From Gnetum montanum (taxonomy: Eukaryota > Streptophyta > Gnetopsida > Gnetales > Gnetaceae), in assembly GCA_015680685.1 (NCBI GenBank), contig MNCI01001825.1, forward strand, positions 312,195 through 376,194: DNA of 64,000 nucleotides, given 5' to 3'. The translations under genes were made by a program, and so were the position numbers. Below the pieces are notes generated by a model. The model had not been told where the DNA came from, did not search any database, and worked only from the letters and a program-made list of their open reading frames with translations. Below, piece by piece: positions 35,670 through 46,560 of this stretch; position 1 is the stretch's first letter; every line of letters starts with the position of its first letter.

Positions 35670-36480
35670 AGGATCCATACTATGATGCTTACTCACATCA
35701 TATCTTATTGGATCCATGCTAGAAACCTTTCCAAGAAATTAGCTGATCTTGGGAGTCCTCTTATTTATTTGCAAATTGCTAGGAATGAACTGTGAAAAGC
35801 TCTTGTCAACTCAGGTTCTAGTGTCAATCTAATTTCACATGAGATATATACTGCATGGAACCTGCCTCCTCTTAAGAAGAGCAATATCATATTAGAATTA
35901 GTAAACTAGTTCATCACTGTTCCATTAGGACTAGTAGAATACATTGTGATCACTATCTGTGGATGGCCTTATCCTACTAATTTCCTAGTAATCTAGGTGG
36001 AGAACTACAAATGGAACTTCCCAATCATCATGGGAAGGGCATGGCTAAGCACCATTAATGCAAAAATGGGCATCAGATATCTTTCCTTGGAAATATCTAA
36101 AGAAAATGCATTCGGGAAGATCAAGAAGACATGAGTTCCATGCATCACGTATAGCGATACAAGGTGCAATTATGTGCAAAAACATTGGGCAATGAAATGA
36201 GCATCCATTTATGCATGTAAGCAATGTGCACTAGAAGCAAAAATTCAAAGGTGTATATATGTAGCAACCACAAAACAGGAGGGCACCTAGTGGCTAACTA
36301 CTGATTCTGAGAGCAACACACTTTGCATCGAACTAATTGAAAGCCTCACATGTGCATATGTCATAGGCATGGATGAACTAGAGAAAGTTCATCACAAACT
36401 CTCTGATTATGCAAATGATAATACCTATTGGGGAGAGTTTGAAATTCTTGAAAATTTCAAGTAACAGCCCCTTAAACTAA
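35670..36480 (+). pseudogene. Protease region of element C, decayed
   Basis: Residues ALVNSGSSVNLISHEIYTAW (near 35795-35860) correspond to the aspartic protease active site with N in place of the catalytic D. Further on VPLGLVEYIVITICGWPYP and MGRAWLSTINAKMG parallel elements B and E. Confidence 0.6.
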
Positions 36481-36599
36481 AAACCTCTACTGGCTAGCAT
36501 GAAATATGTGTTCTTAAAAATGGAAAGCTAGTCATAATCAATGCAAATATTTCTCCAAAATAGAAAAAGATGTTGTTGAATGTGGTTGAAAAATGATTA

Positions 36600-37890
36600 G
36601 CAACCTTTGCCTAGTCATATCTAGAACTCATAGGGATTGATCCTAGGATATGCTAGCATTGCATCTACACTGCCGTGAAGGCAAAGAGGCAACCATAGAA
36701 GTGATTGAACCCCAAACTAAAGCAAATTGTCAAAGAGAAAATTAAACAACTCCTCAAGGTGAGGTTCATTTATTCCATTGCAAATAGTGAGTAGGTTAGT
36801 CCACTCATGATTGTGCCAAAGAAAGGTGGAAAGTGGTAGGTCTGCATCAATTTTTCACTGCTAAATATGGCAACATTCAAGGACCATTTTCCATTGTTAT
36901 TTGTTGATTAGGTGTTAGACAAAATATCTAGGCATTGCTACTACATTTTTCTAGATGGTTATAGTGGCTATAACCAAATCCAGATCACACCAGAGAACCA
37001 AGCCAAGATAACATTCACAAGTCCCTAAGGTACTTTTACATATTGTAAGATGCCTTTTGGTCTATGCAATGCCTGTGCTACTTTCCAATGCCTAGTCCTA
37101 AGCATTTTTCAATAGAAGATTGGTAGTAGTGTGAAAGTCTTCATGGATGACTTCTCCACCAATGGAGCTAAATTTGAGCAAGGCTTGGACTGCATTAAGC
37201 AAGTGTTAAAATGATGTGTTGAAACAAATTTGTGACTAAATTGGTAAAAGATTCATCTAATGTTCCAAGAGGGCATTGTGTTGGTGCATAGAATATCGCA
37301 AGCAGGAATTGAGGTTGACCCTAAAAAAATAAGGATCATCCAAGGAATAACCCATCAACCAAAAGTTGTCAAAGATGTTTGGTCATTCCTTAGACATATT
37401 GGCTACTACCAGTGATTCATAGAGAATTTCTCTAAGATTGCAAAACCATTGGTTGAGCTAACAAAGAAAGATGCTACATTTATCTAGATCATGGAATGTG
37501 AAAAGGCATTTTAGCAAGTGAAAGAGAAACTTGTAGAAACCCTAATCCTACAAGCACCCAACTAGTCCAGACCATTTCATGTCATGACAGATGCATCAAA
37601 TTATGCCTTGGAAGTTGTGCTTATGCAAATGGATAACAAGAAACATCCATATTATATCCACTATGCTACTTGAAGCATTGTGGGTGCACAACTGAACTAC
37701 ACGACCATAGAAAAAGAATTTATGGTAGTGGTATTTTCTCTAGAGAAGTTTAGGCATTACGTGCTTGCATACACAGTATTTTTTCACACAGACAACAGTG
37801 CCATCCACTTCCTAATGAACAAGATAATGGTGAGCCCTTGTGTCATATGGCGGTTGGTGATCTTATAGGAATTAAATTTTACAATGGTAG
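36600..37890 (+). pseudogene. Reverse transcriptase and RNase H of element C, decayed
   Basis: RT shows MIVPKKGGKW, FLDGYSGYNQIQI (about 36950), FGLCNACATFQ (about 37057) and KVFMDDFSTNG (about 37135-37165). RNase H shows QLNYTTIEKEFMVVVFSLEKFRHYV (37680-37770) and HTDNSAIHFLMNK. Interrupted by stops. Confidence 0.75.
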
Positions 37891-37899
37891 ATCAAAAGG

Positions 37900-39370
37900 G
37901 CACTGAGAATGTGGTTGTTGATCACTTGTCTTAGTTGAGATGGGACAACAAAGCCCACTATTTGATTTATTTCCTAATGAACTCCTCTTTGTCAAGGCAA
38001 TAACTGAATAATTCCCCAATGAGCCTAAATGGTATGATGGCATTCTCACCTATCTTCTCACCCAAGAGATGCCACAAGAGTTGGACCACCAAAAGAAACA
38101 CTCATTTCTTCACCAAGTAAAATGATTCATGGAGATCAACAAACACCTCTATAAGGTGTGCACTGATGGCCTAATTTGTTAGTGTGTCCCTGATGCTGAT
38201 CAACTATGTGTTCTCTAGGATGCTCATGAAGGTCCTTGTGGGGACCACTATGCTGGGGAGATGCATAGCCATTAAAATCTTGATGATAGGGTATTATTGG
38301 CCAAAAATCTTCAGCGATGCTCATCAATATATCCACTCTTGTGAACATTGCCAACGAGATGTTGGAATGACTACTTGAATGGAGAGACCCCAATAATGGA
38401 TCCAATCATTGAAACCCTTCAACATTTGGGGCATTGATTTCATGGATCCCATTACACCCATGTTAAAATGAAAGGTGTACATCATAGTTGTTGTTGACTA
38501 TTGTACAAAATAGGCAAAAGCAACAACCGTCATCAACTGTACATCTTCTACTGCTACTCAGTTTGTACAAAAAAACATTGTAAATAGGTTTGGTGTGCCA
38601 CATGCATTAATTTTTGATAAGGGAACTCACTTTACAAGTACTACCTTTCAAAAGCTTATGCAACACTTGGGGGTTGAACATAAACTCACAACACCCTACC
38701 ACCCCCAAGCCAATGGTCAAGTTGAGGTTGCTAATATGAAAATCACAAGGATTCTAACAAGAACTATCAACAAATATAGGAAATACTGGAGCATGAAACT
38801 CAATGATGCCCTTTCGACCTACCGCTCAACCTAGAAACTTCTTATAGGCAATTCTCCCTATGAGCTTGTGTATGGAAAATCACCAACACTTCCTATTCAA
38901 TCCGAGCTCCATACACTTTCAACAACCTATGACCTTGACCTTGACTTGAGTCTAGCACAAAAAGAAAGATTAATGAGTCTCAACTTGCAAGATGAGAACC
39001 GATTAGTGGCCATATCATCTAACAAGTTACATAAGGCATTCAACAAAAAGCGTCATGACCTAAACATCAGAAAAGTCAAATTTCAACTAGGAGATAAGGT
39101 TCTCTACTAGAACCCCACAAATGTACCTCAACAAACTAAGTTCTAGACATTGTGGAAAGGACCTTATATAATTTACAACACTTTTTCTTTTGGCACCATG
39201 ATGATCTACAAACCTAAGAGCCCAAATAAGAAACAAGTGGTCAACATACAACAAGTCAAACCTTTCCACAAGCATAAGCTATCTAATACAATAAACACCT
39301 CATCAAATGGACAACCATGCTCAATATTTTAGATCTCTTCCTTTCAACTTAGTCATGGGGGAGATGACCA
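37900..39370 (+). pseudogene. Integrase and pol C-terminus of element C, decayed
   Basis: Zinc-binding region YWPKIFSDAHQYIHSCEHCQ (about 38295-38355). Core: WGIDFMDPITP (about 38430), LIFDKGTHFTSTTFQKLMQH (38610-38670), TPYHPQANGQVEV (38690-38730). Then MYGKSPTLPIQSELHT, GDKVLY and KPKSPNKKQVVNIQQVKPF. It ends with SHGGDDHPC near 39378. No chromodomain. One of the better preserved integrase cores in the window, yet still broken. Confidence 0.8.
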
Positions 39371-39379
39371 TCCATGCTA

Positions 39380-40560
39380 ACTATATAAGCAACTCCTTAG
39401 TTTTTCATCTTTTTGTTTTACACATTTTTATTTGACACCTTGTTACTTTTATGACTTTTTGTTTTGCACATTCTTTATTTTGCATCTTCTTGTTTTCATG
39501 TTAGTAATCTTTTCAAATTTTTGTTTTACAACATCATTAGTACATTTTCTATTTCTTGAATATTTTACACTTTCTTTTCTATTTTCTTTTATTCTTGTGT
39601 GATTTTCTAACTTTTTGTTAATAAGTGCAAAGCAAAATGGTAATTCGTTGCTTGATGGTGGTATGTATTATTTAGTTATTTGATTGTTGGTGTCTAGATT
39701 CTAGCTTTGGATTTTGTTACTAATAATTAGGACATGGTTTCTTTTTCATGCAACAGGTAGTGAGTCCACAACATCCACCCATCCACAAACTCTATGGTCT
39801 TCCTTGTTCTACAAATGTGCAATCACTCTTTCATTAATAAAAATTTAACAAATTTGTGACTTTCGTAGTCTCCAGATTTGGAAAGGATTCAAAGGTTTGA
39901 ATAGGGTGTGACTTCAAGGAAATTTGGTATTCTTTGTGCCTTTTTGCTTATCGAGGTTCTTGTATGTTTTCATGGATTTCTTACCGTTCCATGTTGACCA
40001 ATCAAAGAAAGTTGAATAAGTCTTTACATGGTGTGGTTCTCATCATCAAAAAATAAAAAAACAAATGATGGGAATTCAAAGAACACCCCTTAAACAAAAT
40101 AAATAGGCTAAAAGCATTGGTTATGGGACTTGAAAGACATGTTACCCATGCTTGAAGGTCCCCTCTAACTAAGACCCTTCCTCACTTCCTACATCTCTTT
40201 TCTTCTTTGGAAGCACTCTTGTGTCTTAGGGGGGCTGGACTGGTCTTAGAATGGTGATGCGATGTCACTAAACATGGTTAGTTTTGTTCTAGACTAAAGA
40301 TGGATCTTATCAAGTCATTTAAACATAAAATTCACAAGTGACCTCATGTGACCTTAATCAAGAACTCCATTCCACTTTCTCTTTCTTCCACCTATGCTTT
40401 CCATGTCTCACCTCATTACTAGTTTTATGTTCTTGTTCGATGTCCTGGTTTGATGTGTCAAAATTCTTAGGTAGTTTCTTCTGGGTTTTGTACTTAATTT
40501 TCTATAACCATTAATCATCCACGGGACCCACAAACTCCTTCTGGGTTGTGGTATGGCTGA
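39380..40560 (+). other. Non-coding tail of element C (truncated)
   Basis: T-rich tandem tract (about 39400-39620), hairpin I (40030-40088), the GACATGTTACCCATGCTTGAAGG block near 40136, and the CCACGGGACCCACAAACTCC block near 40518. It breaks off just before hairpin II and ORF3. Confidence 0.6.
40030..40088 (+). promoter_or_regulatory. Conserved hairpin I (element C copy)
   Basis: GGTGTGGTTCTCATCAT pairs with ATGATGGGAATTC (with U-G wobble) and outer CACCCC, over an A-rich loop. Confidence 0.55.
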
Positions 40561-40817
40561 TTGTAGATCTGGAGATATATTAATGATGATTACCAAAGGT
40601 GTAGGGGTTAGGAGAAAATCAAAAAAATTGGGCCCCATACCCCCATGACTAATCGTGAACCTCCGGTAGAAAGAGAACGGAAAAAGAAAAGGAATAAAAA
40701 AGATGGAGAGAAAGAGACAACTATTATGCCAATGAAATGGATGTCAAGATGAAAACGAACAAAATAAAGTGGATTGCAAAAATGTTAAGGGAAAGAATTT
40801 AACGAATGCATCAAATA

Positions 40818-40874
40818 GGTATGCCAGTGGGTCCTCCCCAAAGCATGCTCCAGCCTTTAATGCCCTGACAAACC
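40818..40874 (-). promoter_or_regulatory. Conserved hairpin II (element E copy)
   Basis: On the minus strand GGTTTGTCAG pairs with CTGGCATACC with one mismatch and one wobble. CATGCTTTGGGGAGGACCCA lies between. Confidence 0.55.
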
Positions 40875-41332
40875 CACAGTCGAACAATCCGTAGGCTCTG
40901 GGAATGTCCTTTGGAACAAGAGTTAAAGTCTTAACCGTAAGAATTTACCAAAAAGAAAACAATGCATCTACCAAAATATACACTAATGATACAACCGGAA
41001 ATGAAGTGAATAATGGAGAGAAGGATGGAGAGAACAGAATGGAATGGAATCTCAAGAACAAGGTTGTGAACAGCCCCTTATGTGTTTCATGATTAATGTG
41101 ACTTGGTAAATCTCATTCCAACTCTGGCCTCAAACAAACCACATCCAGTGACTTTGCATCAATGCATTCGGCCAATCCATCCACTTGAATAACAAGAATG
41201 CCTCCCCCAAGAGCCACTACCATTCCGATGAAACAAATGAGGAGAGAAGGGGAAGCGAGAAGGGCCTTAGTTAGAGGAAACATTTTTAGTTCCATAACCA
41301 GTGCTTGTAGCCCAAGGGATTATTTCGTCTAA

Positions 41333-41422
41333 GGGGTGTGCTTTGAATTCTCACTTTGTTTTTTTTTCTTTTTTCTTTTTTTCTTTTTTGTGTTTTATGT
41401 TTTTATGCGTGAGAACCACACC
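41333..41422 (-). promoter_or_regulatory. Conserved hairpin I (element E copy)
   Basis: On the minus strand GGTGTGGTTCTCAC pairs with GTGAGAATTCAAAGCACACC. The inner pairs differ on both arms from the copy at 27885 (CCCATC/GATGGG becomes CTCAC/GTGAG), a compensatory change. Confidence 0.6.
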
Positions 41423-42061
41423 ATGCAAAGACTTCTTATTTTTATTGACTCAGCTTCCGATGATTGGGTAACATTGGAACGGTAAGAAAACTCAAGAAAA
41501 AAACATCCAAGCACCCAAGAGAATGGCCAACACAAATGCGTCAAGTTCCCCTTAAAGTCACACCCTTTTCAATCCTTGAGTCCTTAGTTTGAGAAATGCC
41601 AAGTCACTAATTCGTTAAAGTTCTTATTGGAAAGGGACTGTACATTTCCAAGCCAAGAGAGACCATAGACTTTTGTGGATGAATGGATGAAGTGAACTCA
41701 TTGCCTATCATACAAAAAAAACATACCTTAGTATCAACATCATAACTTAAAGGTAAAGACCAAACATTAGCAATCAAATGGAAAAAAAATTCATACCATC
41801 ATGAAGAACACTTATTGGGTGACAAACTTACAAGATGGATAAAACACACACACACACATTCAAAGAAATGAAAAAGTATAACAATGTTGTAAAAAAAATA
41901 AGAAAAGTTAAAGAAATTTGTAAAACAAAAATGTGTAAAAAAACGTGTAAAACAAAAATGTGGAAGACAAAAAAGTGTAAAACAAAAACTTGTAAAACAA
42001 AAACGTGTAAAACAAAAATGTGTTAAACAAAAAATGTAAAAGAACTGAGGGCCTCCAATGA

Positions 42062-42973
42062 TTAGCATAGGTGGCCATCTCCCCCATGACTGAATTGCAA
42101 GGGAGAGATCCAAAATAATGAGCGTCTATTTGAATTTCGTAAAAGTGCCCAACTTCTCCCCACTGATGTTCTTAGAGTAAGGGGTGGAAGTCGATGACGC
42201 TCATATTCCAATGTTTCTATGCCTTCGTTGTTAGCATGAGTTGTTCCCTCAGTTTGTTCCATGCATATTGGATTGCTCTTTTGGCTAGCTGTCAACCATA
42301 GGGTGTCTACTACTTGTGTGGTTGCTACATACAGGCACCTTTGAATTTGTGTTTCTTGGGCACACCGGTTACATGGAAGAGATGTTGAACATTCTTCCAT
42401 GTCATCACCCTCTGAGTCATTGTATGTGATGCATGGAACTTTTTTCTTCTCGATCTTTCCATAAATGTTTACCTTAGATGTCTCCAAGGAAAGATTGTGG
42501 ATCCCTAGGTACACATCTATTGTACTTAGCCATGGCCTTCCCATTATAATTGGGAAGCCCCCGTTGTCATTGTTAAATTTTATCACCAAGAAATCGGCTA
42601 GGTATGACCACCCACACACAGTGGTAACTATGTCCTCCACCAATCCTAAGGGAATGGTGATGGACTGGTCAGCCAGCTCCAGTTGGATATTGCTCTTCTT
42701 AAGTTGGGGCAGGTTCCAAGCTTGATACATTTCTCATGAAATTAAGTTGAATCTGGAACCTAAGTCAAGAAGAGCCTTATGAGGTTCGTTCCCAGCGACT
42801 TGTAAGTAAATTAAGGGGCTTCCAGGATCAGAGAGTTTCCTGGGAAGGTGGCCTACCTTGATCCAGTCGGTTACGGTATGTGTTAACATAACTGTATGCA
42901 TGAAGTTCTGTTGTTGGACTAAAGGGAGCTCCGAAGTCTTGGATGATGGAGGAGTGTGTAGAGACTCAACCAC
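42062..42973 (-). pseudogene. Protease region fused to pol C-terminus, element E
   Basis: 42973-42734 gives KLSDPGSPLIYLQV and ALLDLGSRFNLIS, the protease site with D kept but D-S-G changed to D-L-G. After one stop, an open frame of 222 codons (42730-42062) continues with IPLGLVEDIVTTVCGWSYL, MGRPWLSTIDVYLG and VPCITY. It ends in FWISPLQFSHGGDGHLC, the pol terminus of B and C. RT to integrase is missing between these parts while the frame stays open. Confidence 0.7.
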
Positions 42974-44092
42974 TTGTTGTTGTGAGAGCTTCTCTGGGCT
43001 TTTGGTTTTGAAGAAAGGTCTTCTCTTTTTACGGTTGTCAAAACTCTATCTCCAATGGTGTTGATAAACTCCCCACACTTTTGATACATCCATTCCAACA
43101 TCTTATTGATCTTTGCCTCGACTTCTTCTAATGTTTGTTGTATTGGCAAAGATGATGTTTCCACCTTGAGATTGGTTGATTTCTTCTTTTTATGATCATG
43201 GACCTTCGTTAAGTTGAGATTCTGGTCCCGTTGATGTTTTTCAACACTCTCCCACCTAGCCAATTCTCCTTCCTCTTTTTCTACCCACTTAATAAGCTCT
43301 TGGACTTGATGGGTTCATAGTTCATATAGTTGACCTTGGGCATACATTCCTAAGGTCTCTCTTGTTTCATTATGTAGCCCATCAATGATATGGTACATTA
43401 GCCTTTCCTCAGAAAACCCATGGCTTGGACAGTTGTTTAAAAACACATAATATCTTTCTAAGGCCATGTCCAAGGGTTCATGTTGTGCTTGTTTCCATCC
43501 TTGGATTTGTTTCCTCAAGGCTGACACTCTTGCATAGGTTTGATATTTTTNNNNNNNNNNGGTAGATGGCTCTCTTTACGATGCCTACGTGAGATTCGAA
43601 CAGCCTCTTGTATTGGCATTAGGCTCTTAGTGGCCAGCAGGGGTTCATCATCATTAAGTAGGTTGTGAGTTTGTAAGTTGGGATGATGTTGCCTTCATTT
43701 ATGTTGGCGTTCTTGATTTTCTTTGTGAGCTCCATTTTTAGTTCTACACCAATCCCTTCAAAGATAGTCATCCGTGTCACAATCTGATGTTGAAGGAGTA
43801 GAGGAAGAGAAGGAACTGTAAAACTCGTTATGACTTTTGTAAGTCTTTCAATCATCCCCAAGTATGTTCTTGTTAGTTATTGAAAATGTTCTAGGCCTTT
43901 CGAGCCTCCTCGTTCTATGGGATGTCTCATCCTCACTAGAGGTCTTAGAGTTGGATGACGAGAGTCTTTGAGTATCGTTGGGGTGTTCATAAACGTAGGG
44001 GACTCCTGCATAAGGTTGAGTACTCTAGACTTCCTTATCATATAATTCATCGGTTCTCCAATGAATTTCCTCACTAAGTGTGGCATTATTGT
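42919..44092 (-). pseudogene. gag of element E, decayed
   Basis: N-terminal piece 44086-43877 and a second piece 43861-43619 in shifted frames. After a 10-N gap (43551-43560), 43527-42919 is nearly one frame with a single stop (43315). It includes LRKQIQGWKQAQHEPLDM, RLMYHIIDGLHNETRETLGM, KWVEKEEGELARWE and a charged end. Very close to the gag of element D. The gap replaces the FPxxL...W core region. Confidence 0.7.
43551..43560. other. Assembly gap (10 N)
   Basis: Ten N in the gag of element E. Comparison with element D implies that well over ten bases (about 200 or more of the gag core) are missing here. Confidence 0.9.
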
Positions 44093-44236
44093 AATCTTGT
44101 AGGAGAGGTATTGTTGTGAAGTTGTGTGTGAATTATGCGTGACTTTTAATAATTATTTCTTCTTCCTAAGAGATATATCGTTAAGTCCTTATACAGAGAC
44201 CTTGTATGATATAACTAATCTAGATAACTAGCACCG

Positions 44237-44254
44237 TCCCTGGCAACAGCACCA
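44237..44254 (-). other. Primer binding site, tRNA-Asp type (element E, best preserved)
   Basis: Minus-strand TGGTGCTGTTGCCAGGGA follows the LTR by one base. Against the usual tRNA-Asp site (TGGCGCCGTTGCCGGGGA, from general knowledge) all three differences are at CpG positions changed to TpG or CpA. Confidence 0.75.
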
Positions 44255-44255
44255 A

Positions 44256-45102
44256 TGATGAGTGACGAGGTACCCCTACACTCAACCATACGAATACGAG
44301 CGTAGTACATGCGATCCGGTCGAACTCCGCAAACTAAGTGCCTACACGCCTTATGGAACACTTAAGGTTAATCATTCAGTGTCTTCCCAAACTTACTTGT
44401 AGTTGTCACGGTGTATGGTTAAGCAAGTCTGAGGTATATGATTTTTATGTCTTTTTATGTTTTATCTCCGATGCTAACAAGGTGAAAGGTGAAGAGACTA
44501 ATTACTAACTTTAACTAACTAACTAAGTCTAAATTAACCTAGCATTAGCATCCGTTCCCACTTACCGTTCACACCCTGAACCGATGCAACCTTGGCTACC
44601 AAACGCTAATAGTTGCTAGGATCACCAAGTGTAACGCACGTGCTCGAAGTGGTCATACTGAGGCATTTAACTAGGAGAGAAGGGTTGAGAGAGATTTAAT
44701 CAACTAGGAAAGTATTTAAATAACGAATAATAAATAACAATAAATGAAATCCTAAGTAAACTATTCCATGCACTGCAAGGTTTAACCAAGAAGCTCATCT
44801 TTATTACCATACACAAACTTGTGTTCAGGTACAATGTCTGCTCGAATAAAGATCAATTCACTCTAGAGTTCCTACTGTGGGCACATGGAAATTAATCTAT
44901 CTCTGGAGGGGTAAAACTACCAAAGTTTCCCTACAGTCTAGGCCTAGAATGGGAAACAAGGGAGAGCTGCCTCTTATTTATAGATATGACGGTGTACTGC
45001 GATATCATGTATGTGATAGCGCAAGGGCCAACGTGATATCGCGTGGGATGCGATATCGTGGTGGACACGATACCGTGGCCCATGCGATATCGCGTCCCAT
45101 CA
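44256..45102 (-). repeat. 5' LTR of element E
   Basis: On the minus strand it begins TGATGGGACGCGATATCGC, carries GATATCGC/GATATCAC repeats (about 44990-45090), TATA box CTATAAATAAGAGG near 44972, AATAAAGATGAGC near 44794, and ends GTCACTCATCA. Near relative of the partial LTR at 1-290. Confidence 0.85.
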
Positions 45103-46560
45103 AGAAGCAATATTTTCTTGAGTTGTATCCACCAACACAATATGTTTTGCAAATAGTATACACCAAGGGATTGCATCTTGTATTTTCTTTGCTAACTAAT
45201 CCAAAATAATGGCAAATAACTATAAGCTAAGCACAGAATCTTAATGTAAACCTACTTTGATTGAAAAATCAGCTGTTGTTCCACAAGTTATTCTAATTTT
45301 AATGGTAGCTCCTTTTTACGTGTTTTGAATAACTTTAACATATTTATTAGGGATGTTTTTTCTCTATGCACTCTTTCATATACTTTTTCCAAGGCAATGA
45401 AGTTCGGATGTAGATTTTTTCTATGTTTTTTGAATTTTTCTATCTATTATTGTATTACGAGAATAGCCTCTATAGTAGGTCTCCCGAGCATAAATATAAA
45501 TTAATTTTTTGATACTATTGATTTAAGTTTGAGACATTGGTGTATAACTTTCTCCCAAAAGCTTCATAGTATGGCTCATTAGCTTGATTCCTCTATAGTT
45601 TGCACAATTTGGCACATCTCTTTTATTTTTGTAAATGGAAATAACAATGTTTTTTCTTCAATTGTGGGGCATTTCTCCATCCTTCAAAAATTTTGTTAAA
45701 TAATTGTATTATCCAAGAAACTCGTATCTCCTAGTACTTTCCAAGCTTCTATAAAAATGTTATCTGAACAACTTTTCCATTTTTCATCTTTGATAAAGTT
45801 ATCTTCACCTTAAATAAGGAAAGTTTATTAACCAAACCAAAATGTGGTTCTTCTCTTAGAAATTTTTCATTTAATGACTCTTGAAAATAATTTTTCCACC
45901 CATCCAAAATTTTGTTGTCTTTTACAATAATTTTTTCATTTGCCCCCTTGATGCGTTCCACATTATTAATATCTTTACATTTCCTCTTTCTAATTTTTGC
46001 CAATTTATAAATAAATTTTTCTCCTTTGTTTGTTCTTAATTTCTCATAAAAGCTATCCAAGGCCTTATGTTTGGCTTTGACGGCTATTGCCTCCTTTTCT
46101 ACCATTTTGTATAACAACCTATTTTCTTAGTTACCACTTTGCTCCTATTTCTTAAAGTATTTTTCTTGTTTTGGATAGGATGTCATACTTCATCACTCCA
46201 CCACCATGTCTCCTTTGGGATGTATTTTTTGTCTTTTGTTTCACCTAAAATGTTCTTTCTAATTTTTTAAATACAGCTTTCCATTTGGACCCAAATTAAA
46301 TTTACAGAGCAATCCTAATTCCAAGTGTCTTCTTAAAGCAATTGTTCTTTGAATAAGGTGATGTTATCTTCTTTCAAATTCCACCATTTTATGTATTTAG
46401 CCTCTTTTCTTGAGCCTCCTTCAATAGCTAAGTCCATGACTATTAGTTGATGTTGAGTTACAAGTCACTCTCTAGGTATGACCTTGCAGCCTTTGCACAT
46501 GACTTGGACTCTTTTGTGGAGCAAGAAATAATCAATTTATATTCTATCCAAACTACTCTT
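45103..46560 (-). pseudogene. RTE-like LINE, endonuclease end to reverse transcriptase, decayed
   Basis: Reading leftwards: QLIVMDLAIEGG (end of the endonuclease), a segment with ETWWWSDEV, the open frame 46117-45749 (KLAKIRKRKCKDINNVERIKG, WKNYFQESLNEKF), then RT frames with NYRGIKLMSHTMKLL (about 45570), a VGLHxDSVLSL region and IPWCILFAKHIVLVD (about 45155), where the catalytic F-A-D-D has become F-A-K-H. The order and motifs are typical of RTE-clade elements in plants. Truncated at 45103 by the LTR of element E. Confidence 0.75.

Larger units (their letters stand above)
35312..40560 (+). mobile_element. Element C: 5'-truncated Ty3/gypsy element (gag tail, pol, tail)
   Basis: Begins mid-gag in the Pro/Gln/His-rich tail, runs through protease, RT, RNase H and integrase, and ends in a tail cut off near 40560. 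No LTR or primer site of its own is visible. It aligns with element B through pol. The left junction with ORF3 of B and the right junction with the inverted tail of E indicate rearrangement or deletion. Confidence 0.7.
40570..42061 (-). other. Non-coding tail of element E
   Basis: Reading leftwards: tandem TTTTGTTTTACAC units (41890-42055), (TG)n microsatellite (41848-41860), hairpin I (41422-41333), hairpin II (40874-40818) and a polypurine-like TTAGTCATGGGGGTA (about 40635-40655). It ends without ORF3 or LTR. Short frames here arise from the tandem repeats. Confidence 0.55.
40570..45102 (-). mobile_element. Element E: minus-strand Ty3/gypsy element with gag-protease and deleted RT-integrase
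   Basis: From right to left: 5' LTR (45102-44256), primer site (44254-44237), gag, protease, a short pol C-terminus, tail with hairpins I and II, then truncation near 40570, facing the tail of element C. Internal sequence jumps from after the protease to the pol C-terminus near 42130, so RT, RNase H and integrase were removed. Its 5' LTR sits inside an RTE-like LINE. No 3' LTR is seen. Confidence 0.75.

Noticed and set aside
41799-42113. Frames rich in Cys-Phe-Thr or Lys-Thr-Cys on both strands
   Set aside because: Produced by the tandem TTTTGTTTTACAC tract in the tail of element E.
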